DNA of 64,000 nucleotides from the NCBI RefSeq assembly GCF_000006405.1, contig NW_003203153.1, positions 1 through 64,000 of the forward strand, given 5' to 3'. The stretch's first letter is position 1. The number at the start of each line of letters is the position of its first letter. A program made the translations under genes and the position numbers. The stretch is from Perkinsus marinus ATCC 50983 (Eukaryota > Perkinsozoa > Perkinsida > Perkinsidae). Below are positions 1 through 10,510 of this stretch, piece by piece. Under the pieces are notes generated by a model. The model worked only from the letters and a program-made list of their open reading frames with translations. It was not told the origin of the DNA and did no database searches.

Positions 1-149
1 TTTTGATCCTCACCTTGAAGGCAATGATCCATGCAGCTTGCCCCGCTCCCCTTGGACAATGATGCTTATTTCGGACCTTCCTTGAAGAAGGAACCTTGTC
101 CAGGGGGTGGAGGGGGAGATGTTCAATAAGTGCATGTACTCTGAGAATA

Positions 150-242
150 CGCGGTGCCAAAAAGGGTCGTCACTGGCATTCACCTTTCGGCTGCAGCCCA
201 GAGAGTGGACCTGATATTTACCTTGAGCCAGATGGCTACGGT
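150..242 (-). ncRNA. SL RNA: Spliced-leader RNA, unit 1
   Basis: Donor RNA for trans-splicing of a leader onto nuclear mRNAs. Read on the minus strand, positions 242 to 222 give a 21-nt exon starting ACCGTAGCC and ending GGCTCAAG, followed at once by GTAAATATCAG, a good 5' splice site. The exon matches the Perkinsus leader as I remember it and is close to the dinoflagellate leader. Downstream in the intron part are a palindromic hairpin GGCTGCAGCC (about 188-197) and a U-rich Sm-like element CCCTTTTTGG (about 158-167). The 5' end is set by the leader; the 3' end is approximate. The gene points away from U2 and converges on the U4 gene of the unit to its left. Confidence 0.92.
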
Positions 243-449
243 GATATACTATGGTCGGAATAGCAGTCGTGCTGGTTGCACAAACTTCCCACTGCGTCTC
301 GAAATTCCTAAATGCGACCGTGTGCCCCTCTGTTACTATGTTCTTCTGATCCGTTCTCTTTGATGATCTCCCCCAGTCTCCTCATCTCATCCATCTTCAA
401 GTGTTCAGGGCATAAGTGCTGTTAATAATAATAATGACCAACCACACAC

Positions 450-457
450 TATAAAAG
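450..457 (+). promoter_or_regulatory. TATA-like box before the B-box cluster
   Basis: TATAAAAG lies 26 nt before the first B-box-like motif and is kept in all five units. TATA followed by a downstream B-box is the layout of some RNA polymerase III genes, such as yeast U6, but no U6 is found here. Function is inferred. Confidence 0.4.
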
Positions 458-482
458 AAGACCACTGCATGTAATCGGGCGC

Positions 483-872
483 GAGTTCAATTCCCGGGTA
501 CAGGACTTTTCGGTCATTTGATGTCAGGCTGTGGGTTCGATTCCCGCTAGCTGTATTTCGACTGACCCAGGTACGATACCCGGGTACGATGCTCGGGTGC
601 GATACCCAGGTTCGATTCCCGGAGACTGCAGTTTTCTTACAAGCGTATCTTCATCATTCATGATCAATACGAAGGTTCGATTCCTGCCAACTACATTTCA
701 CTTTAGCTATGTTCAACTCTCGGTGGCTGCAACTCTTCCATGGATCTATCAATCATGTCCGATACGTGGGTTCAATTCGTGCTGAATGCATTTCATCTCA
801 TATCCAGGTTCGATGCCCAGTCATGGAAATTCTCCCATGACTATGTCGTTTTAAACCTTCGATTCCATTCCC
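483..872 (+). promoter_or_regulatory. Cluster of about ten tRNA B-box-like motifs, unit 1
   Basis: The TFIIIC-binding B-box consensus GGTTCGANTCC appears again and again without a matching A-box or a tRNA cloverleaf. Copies start near 483 (GAGTTCAATTCCC), 533 (GGGTTCGATTCCC), 570, 583, 596 and 609 (four copies exactly 13 nt apart), 674 (GGTTCGATTCCTG), 769 (GGTTCAATTCG), 808 (GGTTCGATGCCC) and 856 (CCTTCGATTCC). The cluster sits between the divergent SL and U2 genes. Known biology: isolated B-boxes can bind TFIIIC and act as insulators or recruit polymerase III. It could also be a decayed tRNA-derived repeat. The motif series is plainly visible; its function is inference. Confidence 0.6.
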
Positions 873-1679
873 AATGCTAGCGCGTTCTTTGGGTTGCTTA
901 CCTTATACAACTCCTGACTCCCTCCACTATCTGTTGGGTGTCGCAGATTACTCCGCGCGCAGCCGAATTTGACTCAATCCAGCTCGATAACTGGCATCGT
1001 CGACCCCAAACCTGAAATAAATGGTATTCACCACTCCCATTATCTCCAATTCCAAGATACTTCGGAAATCGTTGGTATTCTAAAGGTTGGATTATGACAC
1101 TCTAGATGCCATTCTCTCCCATCACCACTGCTTCGTTAGCAGAATGGAGTCACATCTACTATACATCTACTATTATATTGAAGGAAACTTGTCACTCAGG
1201 GGCATTACCTCCGGGTGATTGGTGACGCCAAATTATCAAAAATGACTATCACAGATACTTCTTTCCCTAATTATTTTCCGAACGGCATCACCACCATTTT
1301 GGTCTCTATATGGCGCATTCCCGTAAAGTGAGTCCAGCGGCAAACACCAAACAATTCACTTGCAAAAGCCATCTAGTTTGCGCCGATAAGAAATCATCTT
1401 CAGCCGTGACGCTCATATTTTTTCCATTTCAAATCCGTGATGACGCCAAATTTCCGCGCATTCAGTTCAACTCACCCAGTAGAGTAGTCCTCCGCAAATG
1501 ACTACTCACCATCGACCGCGATCGTGGTGCATCCCGATGAGAGCAATGACAACCACGCATGTTGACGACACAAAATCAGGGACATTTGAGGAAGAGACTA
1601 CTGATGGCACGCATGTACTCCCTTACCACACTTCCAACACTTCTACTATCCTAAAAGCTTCTCTACGTCTCTACTTCGC
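873..1679. other. Spacer between B-box cluster and U2
   Basis: About 800 nt without a recognised RNA or protein gene, present in every unit. The last 60 nt before U2 hold a pyrimidine-rich stretch with ACACTTCC and ACACTTCT, possible promoter elements. A piece equivalent to its first 365 nt recurs at 15641-16027. Confidence 0.5.
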
Positions 1680-1871
1680 ATACCTTCTCGGCCTTTTGGC
1701 TATGATCAAGTGTAGTATCTGTTCTTATAAGTGTGACAACTTATATGTTAGCTACTGCTAACTTGAACTGTCACAACAATTTTTTACTGGGGAGTCGGTG
1801 GCTTTGGTCTCTGACCATGCTCCGACTCGACTGTCGCCTCAGCCCTGCACGAATTGCTGAGTGTGGCGGAC
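1680..1871 (+). ncRNA. U2: U2 snRNA, unit 1
   Basis: Branch-site-recognising RNA of the spliceosome. The first 65 nt follow the universal U2 5' domain: CTTCTCGGCCTTTTGGCTAT, then ATCAAGTGTAGTATCTGTTC, with the branch-pairing GTAGTA at 1712-1717. An Sm-site AATTTTTT follows at about 1779-1786. Two 3' hairpins close the RNA: GAGTCGG paired with CCGACTC, and GTCGCCTCAGC paired with GCTGAGTGTGGCGGAC, matching stem-loops III and IV. Length of about 192 nt fits U2 (188 nt in human). A further GCCTC/GAGGC hairpin just downstream may be a 3'-processing signal. Confidence 0.95.
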
Positions 1872-2029
1872 CCGAGCCTCTATCGAGGCAACTTTAAATA
1901 ATAATCAACAATCTATGAATTTCCAACTGGAATAAACTTGTCGAACATCGAGTTTTTCAACACTTCTCCCTACTTACCAGATTTCCACCATTAACTTTGT
2001 AAACAAGGCGAATGGGCGAAATTGATAGG

Positions 2030-2203
2030 TAACTTACCTGGCTGGCGTTGGGCGAGGCTCAAGCAGCTCGCTCTCGTGGGGCGGAGCAGCTCACTGCACG
2101 ACTTCTGAGGACTGTAAAGCTCCAGGGCCTACCAAGTGTGGGTTCCACAGCGAAATTTCTGGTAGCGGTGGCGTAGCGCAAACGAAGAGATAGCGCTGCC
2201 ACC
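2030..2203 (+). ncRNA. U1: U1 snRNA, unit 1
   Basis: RNA that base-pairs with 5' splice sites. The 5' end reads AACTTACCTG, the universal recognition sequence. Stem-loop II is recognisable around CACTGCAC (2092-2099), the loop bound by U1A-type proteins, enclosed by GGAGC/GCTCC. An Sm-site AATTTCTGG (about 2154-2162) precedes a terminal hairpin GGTGGCGTAGCGC...GCGCTGCCACC. Length of about 174 nt fits U1 (164 nt in human). It begins 158 nt after U2. Confidence 0.93.
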
Positions 2204-2356
2204 AACTATAATATAATAAGAATCATCTATAGTCTGAGCCCTTTGTACTACAGTCAGAATCATATAATGATTCACTTAGTTTTTTAACTATACCTCAAAT
2301 TCCCCATCCTTCTTTCATTTCCATATATGACCATACCTCCTCAAAGATATTACACT

Positions 2357-2469
2357 ATATCACAGCGGTCATCTCAAAGCGAATCAATCTTTCGCCTTTT
2401 ACTAAAGATTGCCGTGTGGCATGACTGCACACATGTGAACTTACACAATTTTTGCGGAGCCTATGCTCC
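2357..2469 (+). ncRNA. U5: U5 snRNA, unit 1
   Basis: RNA that aligns exons in the spliceosome. The invariant loop 1 is present as ATCTTTCGCCTTTTACTAAA (2387-2406), closed by the stem AATCTTT/AAAGATT. The outer stem GCGGTCAT pairs with ATGACTGC with one G-U. An Sm-site AATTTTTGC (2447-2455) and a short 3' hairpin GGAGC/GCTCC end the RNA. About 113 nt, as expected (116 nt in human). Confidence 0.95.
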
Positions 2470-2609
2470 AACTTAATAATGAAATGTACCATGATAAACT
2501 TGAAATATTCATGTAAACGTGAAAGTTTAAATTTTATGAACTTCTCGATAATTACCAATTGTCATACACTTCCGACTTTGCATATCATCCCACAATGTAA
2601 AAATCTACT

Positions 2610-2747
2610 ATCCTTGCGGGAGGGGCAATAGCGCTATCTATGACGCCTTGCGGAGATGCGCTTTTTGCTAGTTGAAAACTACTCCAATTCCCGTCGCGAG
2701 ATTCTAACGGATCCCGTCGCAATTTTTAGGGCGCCTCGCATGAGGCA
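2610..2747 (+). ncRNA. U4: U4 snRNA, unit 1
   Basis: RNA that keeps U6 inactive in the U4/U6 di-snRNP. The region TTTTGCTAGTTGAAAACTAC matches the conserved U4 stretch TTGCTAATTGAAAACTTT. The 5' part (CCTTGCGGGAGGGGCAATAG) resembles the U6-pairing and 5' stem-loop region. An Sm-site AATTTTTAGG (2721-2730) and the terminal hairpin GCCTC/GAGGC follow. About 138 nt, close to the human 145 nt. The SL gene of the next unit converges on it from about 3080. Confidence 0.93.
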
Positions 2748-2981
2748 ACTTGTAATACAACTTGGCTACAAAATATCTCCAGCCCTTACAGTCACGCGAT
2801 CCCCTACTTGAAACACTCTTTTGATGTCCTTTTTTGATCCTCAACCTTGAAGGCAATGATCCATGCAGCTTGCCCCGCTCCCCTTGGACAATGATGCTTA
2901 TTTCGGACCTTCCTTGAAGAAGGAACCTTGTCCAGGGGGTGGAGGGGGAGATGTTCAATAAGTGCATGTACTCTGAGAATA

Positions 2982-3074
2982 CGCGGTGCCAAAAAGGGTC
3001 GTCACTGGCATTCACCTTTCGGCTGCAGCCCAGAGAGTGGAACTGATATTTACCTTGAGCCAGATGGCTACGGT
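2982..3074 (-). ncRNA. SL RNA: Spliced-leader RNA, unit 2
   Basis: Same leader exon (3074 to 3054) and donor as unit 1. The intron begins GTAAATATCAGTTCC rather than GTAAATATCAGGTCC, and the upstream flank differs from units 1 and 5. Confidence 0.92.
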
Positions 3075-3314
3075 AATCTACCATGGTCGGAATAGCAGTC
3101 GTGGCGGTTGCATAAACTTCCCACTGCGTCTCGAAATTCCTAAATGCGACCGTGTGCCCCTCTGTTACTATGTTCTTCTGATCCGTTCTCTTTGATGATC
3201 TCCCCCAGTCTCCTCATCTCATCCATCTTCAAGTGTTCAGGGCATAAGTGCTGTTAATAATAATAATGACCAACCACACACTATAAAAGAAGACCACTGC
3301 ATGTAATCGGGCGC

Positions 3315-3704
3315 GAGTTCAATTCCCGGGTACAGGACTTTTCGGTCATTTGATGTCAGGCTGTGGGTTCGATTCCCGCTAGCTGTATTTCGACTGACCC
3401 AGGTACGATACCCGGGTACGATGCTCGGGTGCGATACCCAGGTTCGATTCCCGGAGACTGCAGTTTTCTTACAAGCGTATCTTCATCATTCATGATCAAT
3501 ACGAAGGTTCGATTCCTGCCAACTACATTTCACTTTAGCTATGTTCAACTCTCGGTGGCTGCAACTCTTCCATGGATCTATCAATCATGTCCGATACGTG
3601 GGTTCAATTCGTGCAGAGTGCATTTCATCTCATAACCAGGTTCGATGCCCGGTCATGGAAATTCTCCCATGACTATGTCGTTTTAAACCTTCGATTCCAT
3701 TCCC
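3315..3704 (+). promoter_or_regulatory. B-box-like cluster, unit 2
   Basis: Same motif series as in unit 1, including the four copies with 13-nt spacing. The copy near 3640 reads GGTTCGATGCCCGG instead of CCCAG. Confidence 0.58.
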
Positions 3705-4496
3705 CATGCTAGCGCGTTCTTTCGACTGCTTACCTTAAATCACTCCTGACTCTCTCCACTATCTGTTGGGTGTCCCAGATTTCTCTGCGCGCAGCCGAAT
3801 TTGACTCAATCCAGCTCGATAACTGGCATCATCGACTCCAAACCTGAAATAAATAGTATTCACCACTCCCATTATCTCCAATTCCACGATACTTCGAAAA
3901 TCGTTGGTATTCTAACAGTTGGATTATGACACTCTAGATGACATTCTCTCCCATCACCACTGCTTCGTTAGCAGAATGGAGTCACATCTACTATTATATT
4001 CAAGGAAACTTGTCACTCAGGGACGTTCCCACCTGGTGATTGGTGACGCCAAATTATAAAAAATGACTATCACAGATACTTCTCTCCCTAATTGTTTTCC
4101 GAACGGCATCACCACCATTTTGTTCTCATATTGCGTATTCCCGTGAGAGTGAATCCAGCGGCAACCACCGAACAATCCACTTACATAAGCCATCTAGTTT
4201 GCGCCGATAAGAAATCATTTTCAGCCGTGACGCTCATTCCTTTTCCATTTCAAATCCGTGATGACGCCAAATTTCCGCGCATTCATTTCAACTCACCCAG
4301 AGTAGTCCTCCACGGGCAACTACTCACCATCGACTGCGATCGTGGTGCATCCCGATGCAGCAATGACAACCACGCATGTTGACGACACAAAATCAGGGAC
4401 ATTTGAGGAAGAAACTACTGATGGCACGCATGTACTCCCTTACCATACTTCCAACACTTCTACTATCCTAAAAGCTTCCCTACGTCTCTACTTCGC

Positions 4497-4688
4497 ATAC
4501 CTTCTCGGCCTTTTGGCTATGATCAAGTGTAGTATCTGTTCTTATAAGTGTGACAACTTATATGTTAGCTACTGCTAACTTGAACTGTCACAACAATTTT
4601 TCACTGGGGAGTCGGTGGCTTTGGTCTCTGACCATGCTCCGACTCGACTGTCGCCTCAGCCCTGCACGACTTGCTGAGTGTGGCGGAC
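4497..4688 (+). ncRNA. U2: U2 snRNA, unit 2 (variant B)
   Basis: Same length and conserved 5' domain as unit 1. Differs at the Sm-site flank (TTTTTCACTGG versus TTTTTTACTGG) and in the terminal loop (GACTTGCTG versus GAATTGCTG). This variant recurs in unit 4. Confidence 0.95.
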
Positions 4689-4846
4689 CCGAGCCTCTAT
4701 CGAGGCAACTTTAAATAATAATCAACAATCTATGAATTTCCAACTGGAATAAACTTGTCGAACATCTAATTTTTCAACACTTCTCCCTACTTACCCGATT
4801 TCCACCATTAACTTTGTAAACAAGACGAATGGGCGAAATTGATAGG

Positions 4847-5020
4847 TAACTTACCTGGCTGGCGTTGGGCGAGGCTCAAGCAGCTCGCTCTCGTGGGGCG
4901 GAGCAGCTCACTGCACGACTTCTGAGGACTGTAAAGCTCCAGGGCCTACCAAGTGTGGGTTCCACAGCGAAATTTCTGGTAGCGGTGGCGTAGCGCAAAC
5001 GAAGAGATAGCGCTGCCACC
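4847..5020 (+). ncRNA. U1: U1 snRNA, unit 2
   Basis: Appears identical to the unit 1 copy, including the AACTTACCTG 5' end, Sm-site and terminal hairpin. Confidence 0.93.
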
Positions 5021-5173
5021 AACTATAATATAATAAGAATCATCTATAGTCTGAGCCCTTTGTACTACAGTCAGAATCATATAATGATTCACTTAGTTTT
5101 TTAACTATACCTCAAATTCCCCATCCTTCTTTCATTTCCATATATGGCCATACCTCCTCAAAGATATTACACT

Positions 5174-5286
5174 ATATCACAGCGGTCATCTCAAAGCGAA
5201 TCAATCTTTCGCCTTTTACTAAAGATTGCCGTGTGGCATGACTGCACACATGTGAACTTACACAATTTTTGCGGAGCCTATGCTCC
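5174..5286 (+). ncRNA. U5: U5 snRNA, unit 2
   Basis: Loop 1 CGCCTTTTACT, Sm-site AATTTTTGC and 3' hairpin as in unit 1. The 3' flank is of the unit 1 type (AACTTAATAATG). Confidence 0.95.
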
Positions 5287-5426
5287 AACTTAATAATGAA
5301 ATGTACCATGATAAACTTGAAATATTCATGTAAACGTGAAAGTTTAAATTTTATGAACTTCTCGATAATTACCAATTGTCATACACTTCCGACTTTGCAT
5401 ATCATCCCACAATGTAAAAATCTACT

Positions 5427-5564
5427 ATCCTTGCGGGAGGGGCAATAGCGCTATCTATGACGCCTTGCGGAGATGCGCTTTTTGCTAGTTGAAAACTACT
5501 CCAATTCCCGTCGCGAGATTCTAACGGATCCCGTCGCAATTTTTAGGGCGCCTCGCATGAGGCA
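5427..5564 (+). ncRNA. U4: U4 snRNA, unit 2
   Basis: Same sequence features as the unit 1 copy: TTGCTAGTTGAAAACTAC, Sm-site AATTTTTAGG, and terminal GCCTC/GAGGC hairpin. Confidence 0.93.
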
Positions 5565-5798
5565 ACTTGTAATACAACTTGGCTACAAAATATCTCCAGC
5601 CCTTACAGTCACGCGATCCCCTACTTGAAACACTCTTTTGATGTCCTTTTTTGATCCTCAACCTTGAAGGCAATGATCCATGCAGCTTGCCCCGCTCCCC
5701 TTGGACAATGATGCTTATTTCGGACCTTCCTTGAAGAAGGAACCTTGTCCAGGGGGTGGAGGGGGAGATGTTCAATAAGTGCATGTACTCTGAGAATA

Positions 5799-5891
5799 CG
5801 CGGTGCCAAAAAGGGTCGTCACTGGCATTCACCTTTCGGCTGCAGCCCAGAGAGTGGAACTGATATTTACCTTGAGCCAGATGGCTACGGT
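5799..5891 (-). ncRNA. SL RNA: Spliced-leader RNA, unit 3
   Basis: Leader exon 5891 to 5871, with the same intron variant as unit 2 (GTAAATATCAGTTCC). Confidence 0.92.
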
Positions 5892-6131
5892 AATCTACCA
5901 TGGTCGGAATAGCAGTCGTGGCGGTTGCATAAACTTCCCACTGCGTCTCGAAATTCCTAAATGCGACCGTGTGCCCCTCTGTTACTATGTTCTTCTGATC
6001 CGTTCTCTTTGATGATCTCCCCCAGTCTCCTCATCTCATCCATCTTCAAGTGTTCAGGGCATAAGTGCTGTTAATAATAATAATGACCAACCACACACTA
6101 TAAAAGAAGACCACTGCATGTAATCGGGCGC

Positions 6132-6521
6132 GAGTTCAATTCCCGGGTACAGGACTTTTCGGTCATTTGATGTCAGGCTGTGGGTTCGATTCCCGCTAGC
6201 TGTATTTCGACTGACCCAGGTACGATACCCGGGTACGATGCTCGGGTGCGATACCCAGGTTCGATTCCCGGAGACTGCAGTTTTCTTACAAGCGTATCTT
6301 CATCATTCATGATCAATACGAAGGTTCGATTCCTGCCAACTACATTTCACTTTAGCTATGTTCAACTCTCGGTGGCTGCAACTCTTCCATGGATCTATCA
6401 ATCATGTCCGATACGTGGGTTCAATTCGTGCTGAATGCATTTCATCTCATATCCAGGTTCGATGCCCAGTCATGGAAATTCTCCCATGACTATGTCGTTT
6501 TAAACCTTCGATTCCATTCCC
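6132..6521 (+). promoter_or_regulatory. B-box-like cluster, unit 3
   Basis: Motif series matching unit 1, including the 13-nt-spaced quartet. Confidence 0.58.
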
Positions 6522-7328
6522 AATGCTAGCGCGTTCTTTGGGTTGCTTACCTTATACAACTCCTGACTCCCTCCACTATCTGTTGGGTGTCGCAGATTAC
6601 TCCGCGCGCAGCCGAATTTGACTCAATCCAGCTCGATAACTGGCATCGTCGACCCCAAACCTGAAATAAATGGTATTCACCACTCCCATTATCTCCAATT
6701 CCAAGATACTTCGGAAATCGTTGGTATTCTAAAGGTTGGATTATGACACTCTAGATGCCATTCTCTCCCATCACCACTGCTTCGTTAGCAGAATGGAGTC
6801 ACATCTACTATACATCTACTATTATATTGAAGGAAACTTGTCACTCAGGGGCATTACCTCCGGGTGATTGGTGACGCCAAATTATCAAAAATGACTATCA
6901 CAGATACTTCTTTCCCTAATTATTTTCCGAACGGCATCACCACCATTTTGGTCTCTATATGGCGCATTCCCGTAAAGTGAGTCCAGCGGCAAACACCAAA
7001 CAATTCACTTGCAAAAGCCATCTAGTTTGCGCCGATAAGAAATCATCTTCAGCCGTGACGCTCATATTTTTTCCATTTCAAATCCGTGATGACGCCAAAT
7101 TTCCGCGCATTCAGTTCAACTCACCCAGTAGAGTAGTCCTCCGCAAATGACTACTCACCATCGACCGCGATCGTGGTGCATCCCGATGAGAGCAATGACA
7201 ACCACGCATGTTGACGACACAAAATCAGGGACATTTGAGGAAGAGACTACTGATGGCACGCATGTACTCCCTTACCACACTTCCAACACTTCTACTATCC
7301 TAAAAGCTTCTCTACGTCTCTACTTCGC

Positions 7329-7520
7329 ATACCTTCTCGGCCTTTTGGCTATGATCAAGTGTAGTATCTGTTCTTATAAGTGTGACAACTTATATGTTAG
7401 CTACTGCTAACTTGAACTGTCACAACAATTTTTTACTGGGGAGTCGGTGGCTTTGGTCTCTGACCATGCTCCGACTCGACTGTCGCCTCAGCCCTGCACG
7501 AATTGCTGAGTGTGGCGGAC
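7329..7520 (+). ncRNA. U2: U2 snRNA, unit 3 (variant A)
   Basis: Same variant as unit 1: TTTTTTACTGG at the Sm-site and GAATTGCTG in the terminal loop. Confidence 0.95.
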
Positions 7521-7678
7521 CCGAGCCTCTATCGAGGCAACTTTAAATAATAATCAACAATCTATGAATTTCCAACTGGAATAAACTTGTCGAACATCGA
7601 GTTTTTCAACACTTCTCCCTACTTACCCGATTTCCACCATTAACTTTGTAAACAAGGCGAATGGGCGAAATTGATAGG

Positions 7679-7852
7679 TAACTTACCTGGCTGGCGTTGG
7701 GCGAGGCTCAAGCAGCTCGCTCTCGTGGGGCGGAGCAGCTCACTGCACGACTTCTGAGGACTGTAAAGCTCCAGGGCCTACCAAGTGTGGGTTCCACAGC
7801 GAAATTTCTGGTAGCGGTGGCGTAGCGCAAACGAAGAGATAGCGCTGCCACC
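7679..7852 (+). ncRNA. U1: U1 snRNA, unit 3
   Basis: Appears identical to the unit 1 copy over the visible functional elements. Confidence 0.93.
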
Positions 7853-8005
7853 AACTATAATATAATAAGAATCATCTATAGTCTGAGCCCTTTGTACTAC
7901 AGTCAGAATCATATAATGATTCACTTAGTTTTTTAACTATACCTCAAATTCCCCATCCTTCTTTCATTTCCATATATGGCCATACCTCCTCAAAGATATT
8001 ACACT

Positions 8006-8118
8006 ATATCACAGCGGTCATCTCAAAGCGAATCAATCTTTCGCCTTTTACTAAAGATTGCCGTGTGGCATGACTGCACACATGTGAACTTACACAATTT
8101 TTGCGGAGCCTATGCTCC
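8006..8118 (+). ncRNA. U5: U5 snRNA, unit 3
   Basis: RNA conserved; the flank right after the gene switches to a second type (AACTGAATAATGAAATAAAT), shared with unit 4. Confidence 0.95.
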
Positions 8119-8258
8119 AACTGAATAATGAAATAAATCGTGTTGAACTTGAAATATTAATGTTAATGTGAAAGTTTAAATTTTATGAACTTCTCGATAA
8201 TTACCAATTGTCATACACTTCCGACATTGAACACCATCTCTCAATGCAGAAATTTACT

Positions 8259-8396
8259 ATCCTTGCGGGAGGGGCAATAGCGCTATCTATGACGCCTTGC
8301 GGAGATGCGCTTTTTGCTAGTTGAAAACTACTCCAATTCCCGTCGCGAGATTCTAACGGATCCCGTCGCAATTTTTAGGGCGCCTCGCATGAGGCA
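8259..8396 (+). ncRNA. U4: U4 snRNA, unit 3
   Basis: RNA as in unit 1. The upstream flank is of the second type (ACATTGAACACCATCTCTCA), shared with unit 4. Confidence 0.93.
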
Positions 8397-8630
8397 ACTT
8401 TTAATATAACTTGAGTACAAAATATCTCCAGCCCTTACATTCACGCGATCCCCTACTTGAAACACTCTTTTGATGTCCTTTTTTGATCCTCAACCTTGAA
8501 GGCAATGATCCATGCAGCTTGCCCCGCTCCCCTTGGACAATGATGCTTATTTCGGACCTTCCTTGAAGAAGGAACCTTGTCCAGGGGGTGGAGGGGGAGA
8601 TGTTCAATAAGTGCATGTACTCTGAGAATA

Positions 8631-8723
8631 CGCGGTGCCAAAAAGGGTCGTCACTGGCATTCACCTTTCGGCTGCAGCCCAGAGAGTGGAACTGATATTT
8701 ACCTTGAGCCAGATGGCTACGGT
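8631..8723 (-). ncRNA. SL RNA: Spliced-leader RNA, unit 4
   Basis: Leader exon 8723 to 8703, with the intron variant of units 2 and 3. Confidence 0.92.
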
Positions 8724-8963
8724 AATCTACCATGGTCGGAATAGCAGTCGTGGCGGTTGCATAAACTTCCCACTGCGTCTCGAAATTCCTAAATGCGACC
8801 GTGTGCCCCTCTGTTACTATGTTCTTCTGATCCGTTCTCTTTGATGATCTCCCCCAGTCTCCTCATCTCATCCATCTTCAAGTGTTCAGGGCATAAGTGC
8901 TGTTAATAATAATAATGACCAACCACACACTATAAAAGAAGACCACTGCATGTAATCGGGCGC

Positions 8964-9353
8964 GAGTTCAATTCCCGGGTACAGGACTTTTCGGTCATTT
9001 GATGTCAGGCTGTGGGTTCGATTCCCGCTAGCTGTATTTCGACTGACCCAGGTACGATACCCGGGTACGATGCTCGGGTGCGATACCCAGGTTCGATTCC
9101 CGGAGACTGCAGTTTTCTTACAAGCGTATCTTCATCATTCATGATCAATACGAAGGTTCGATTCCTGCCAACTACATTTCACTTTAGCTATGTTCAACTC
9201 TCGGTGGCTGCAACTCTTCCATGGATCTATCAATCATGTCCGATACGTGGGTTCAATTCGTGCTGAATGCATTTCATCTCATATCCAGGTTCGATGCCCA
9301 GTCATGGAAATTCTCCCATGACTATGTCGTTTTAAACCTTCGATTCCATTCCC
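8964..9353 (+). promoter_or_regulatory. B-box-like cluster, unit 4
   Basis: Motif series matching unit 1. Confidence 0.58.
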
Positions 9354-10160
9354 AATGCTAGCGCGTTCTTTGGGTTGCTTACCTTATACAACTCCTGACT
9401 CCCTCCACTATCTGTTGGGTGTCGCAGATTACTCCGCGCGCAGCCGAATTTGACTCAATCCAGCTCGATAACTGGCATCGTCGACCCCAAACCTGAAATA
9501 AATGGTATTCACCACTCCCATTATCTCCAATTCCAAGATACTTCGGAAATCGTTGGTATTCTAAAGGTTGGATTATGACACTCTAGATGCCATTCTCTCC
9601 CATCACCACTGCTTCGTTAGCAGAATGGAGTCACATCTACTATACATCTACTATTATATTGAAGGAAACTTGTCACTCAGGGGCATTACCTCCGGGTGAT
9701 TGGTGACGCCAAATTATCAAAAATGACTATCACAGATACTTCTTTCCCTAATTATTTTCCGAACGGCATCACCACCATTTTGGTCTCTATATGGCGCATT
9801 CCCGTAAAGTGAGTCCAGCGGCAAACACCAAACAATTCACTTGCAAAAGCCATCTAGTTTGCGCCGATAAGAAATCATCTTCAGCCGTGACGCTCATATT
9901 TTTTCCATTTCAAATCCGTGATGACGCCAAATTTCCGCGCATTCAGTTCAACTCACCCAGTTTAGTATCCCTCCACGGATGACTACTCACCATCGACTGC
10001 GATCGTGGTGCATCCCGATGAGAGCAATGACAACCACGCATGTTGACGACACAAAATCAGGGACATTTGAGGAAGAAACTACTGATGGCACGCATGTACT
10101 CCCTTACCATACTTCCAACACTTCTACTATCCTAAAAGCTTCCCTACGTCTCTACTTCGC

Positions 10161-10352
10161 ATACCTTCTCGGCCTTTTGGCTATGATCAAGTGTAGTATC
10201 TGTTCTTATAAGTGTGACAACTTATATGTTAGCTACTGCTAACTTGAACTGTCACAACAATTTTTCACTGGGGAGTCGGTGGCTTTGGTCTCTGACCATG
10301 CTCCGACTCGACTGTCGCCTCAGCCCTGCACGACTTGCTGAGTGTGGCGGAC
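10161..10352 (+). ncRNA. U2: U2 snRNA, unit 4 (variant B)
   Basis: Same variant as unit 2 at both diagnostic positions. Confidence 0.95.
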
Positions 10353-10510
10353 CCGAGCCTCTATCGAGGCAACTTTAAATAATAATCAACAATCTATGAA
10401 TTTCCAACTGGAATAAACTTGTCGAACATCTAATTTTTCAACACTTCTCCCTACTTACCCGATTTCCACCATTAACTTTGTAAACAAGACGAATGGGCGA
10501 AATTGATAGG

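Noticed and set aside
570-621. CRISPR-like short repeat array
   Set aside because: The 13-nt units lack spacers, and this is a eukaryotic genome.
483-623. tRNA genes
   Set aside because: T-arm-like sequences are present, but no A-box, acceptor stem or anticodon arm can be paired.
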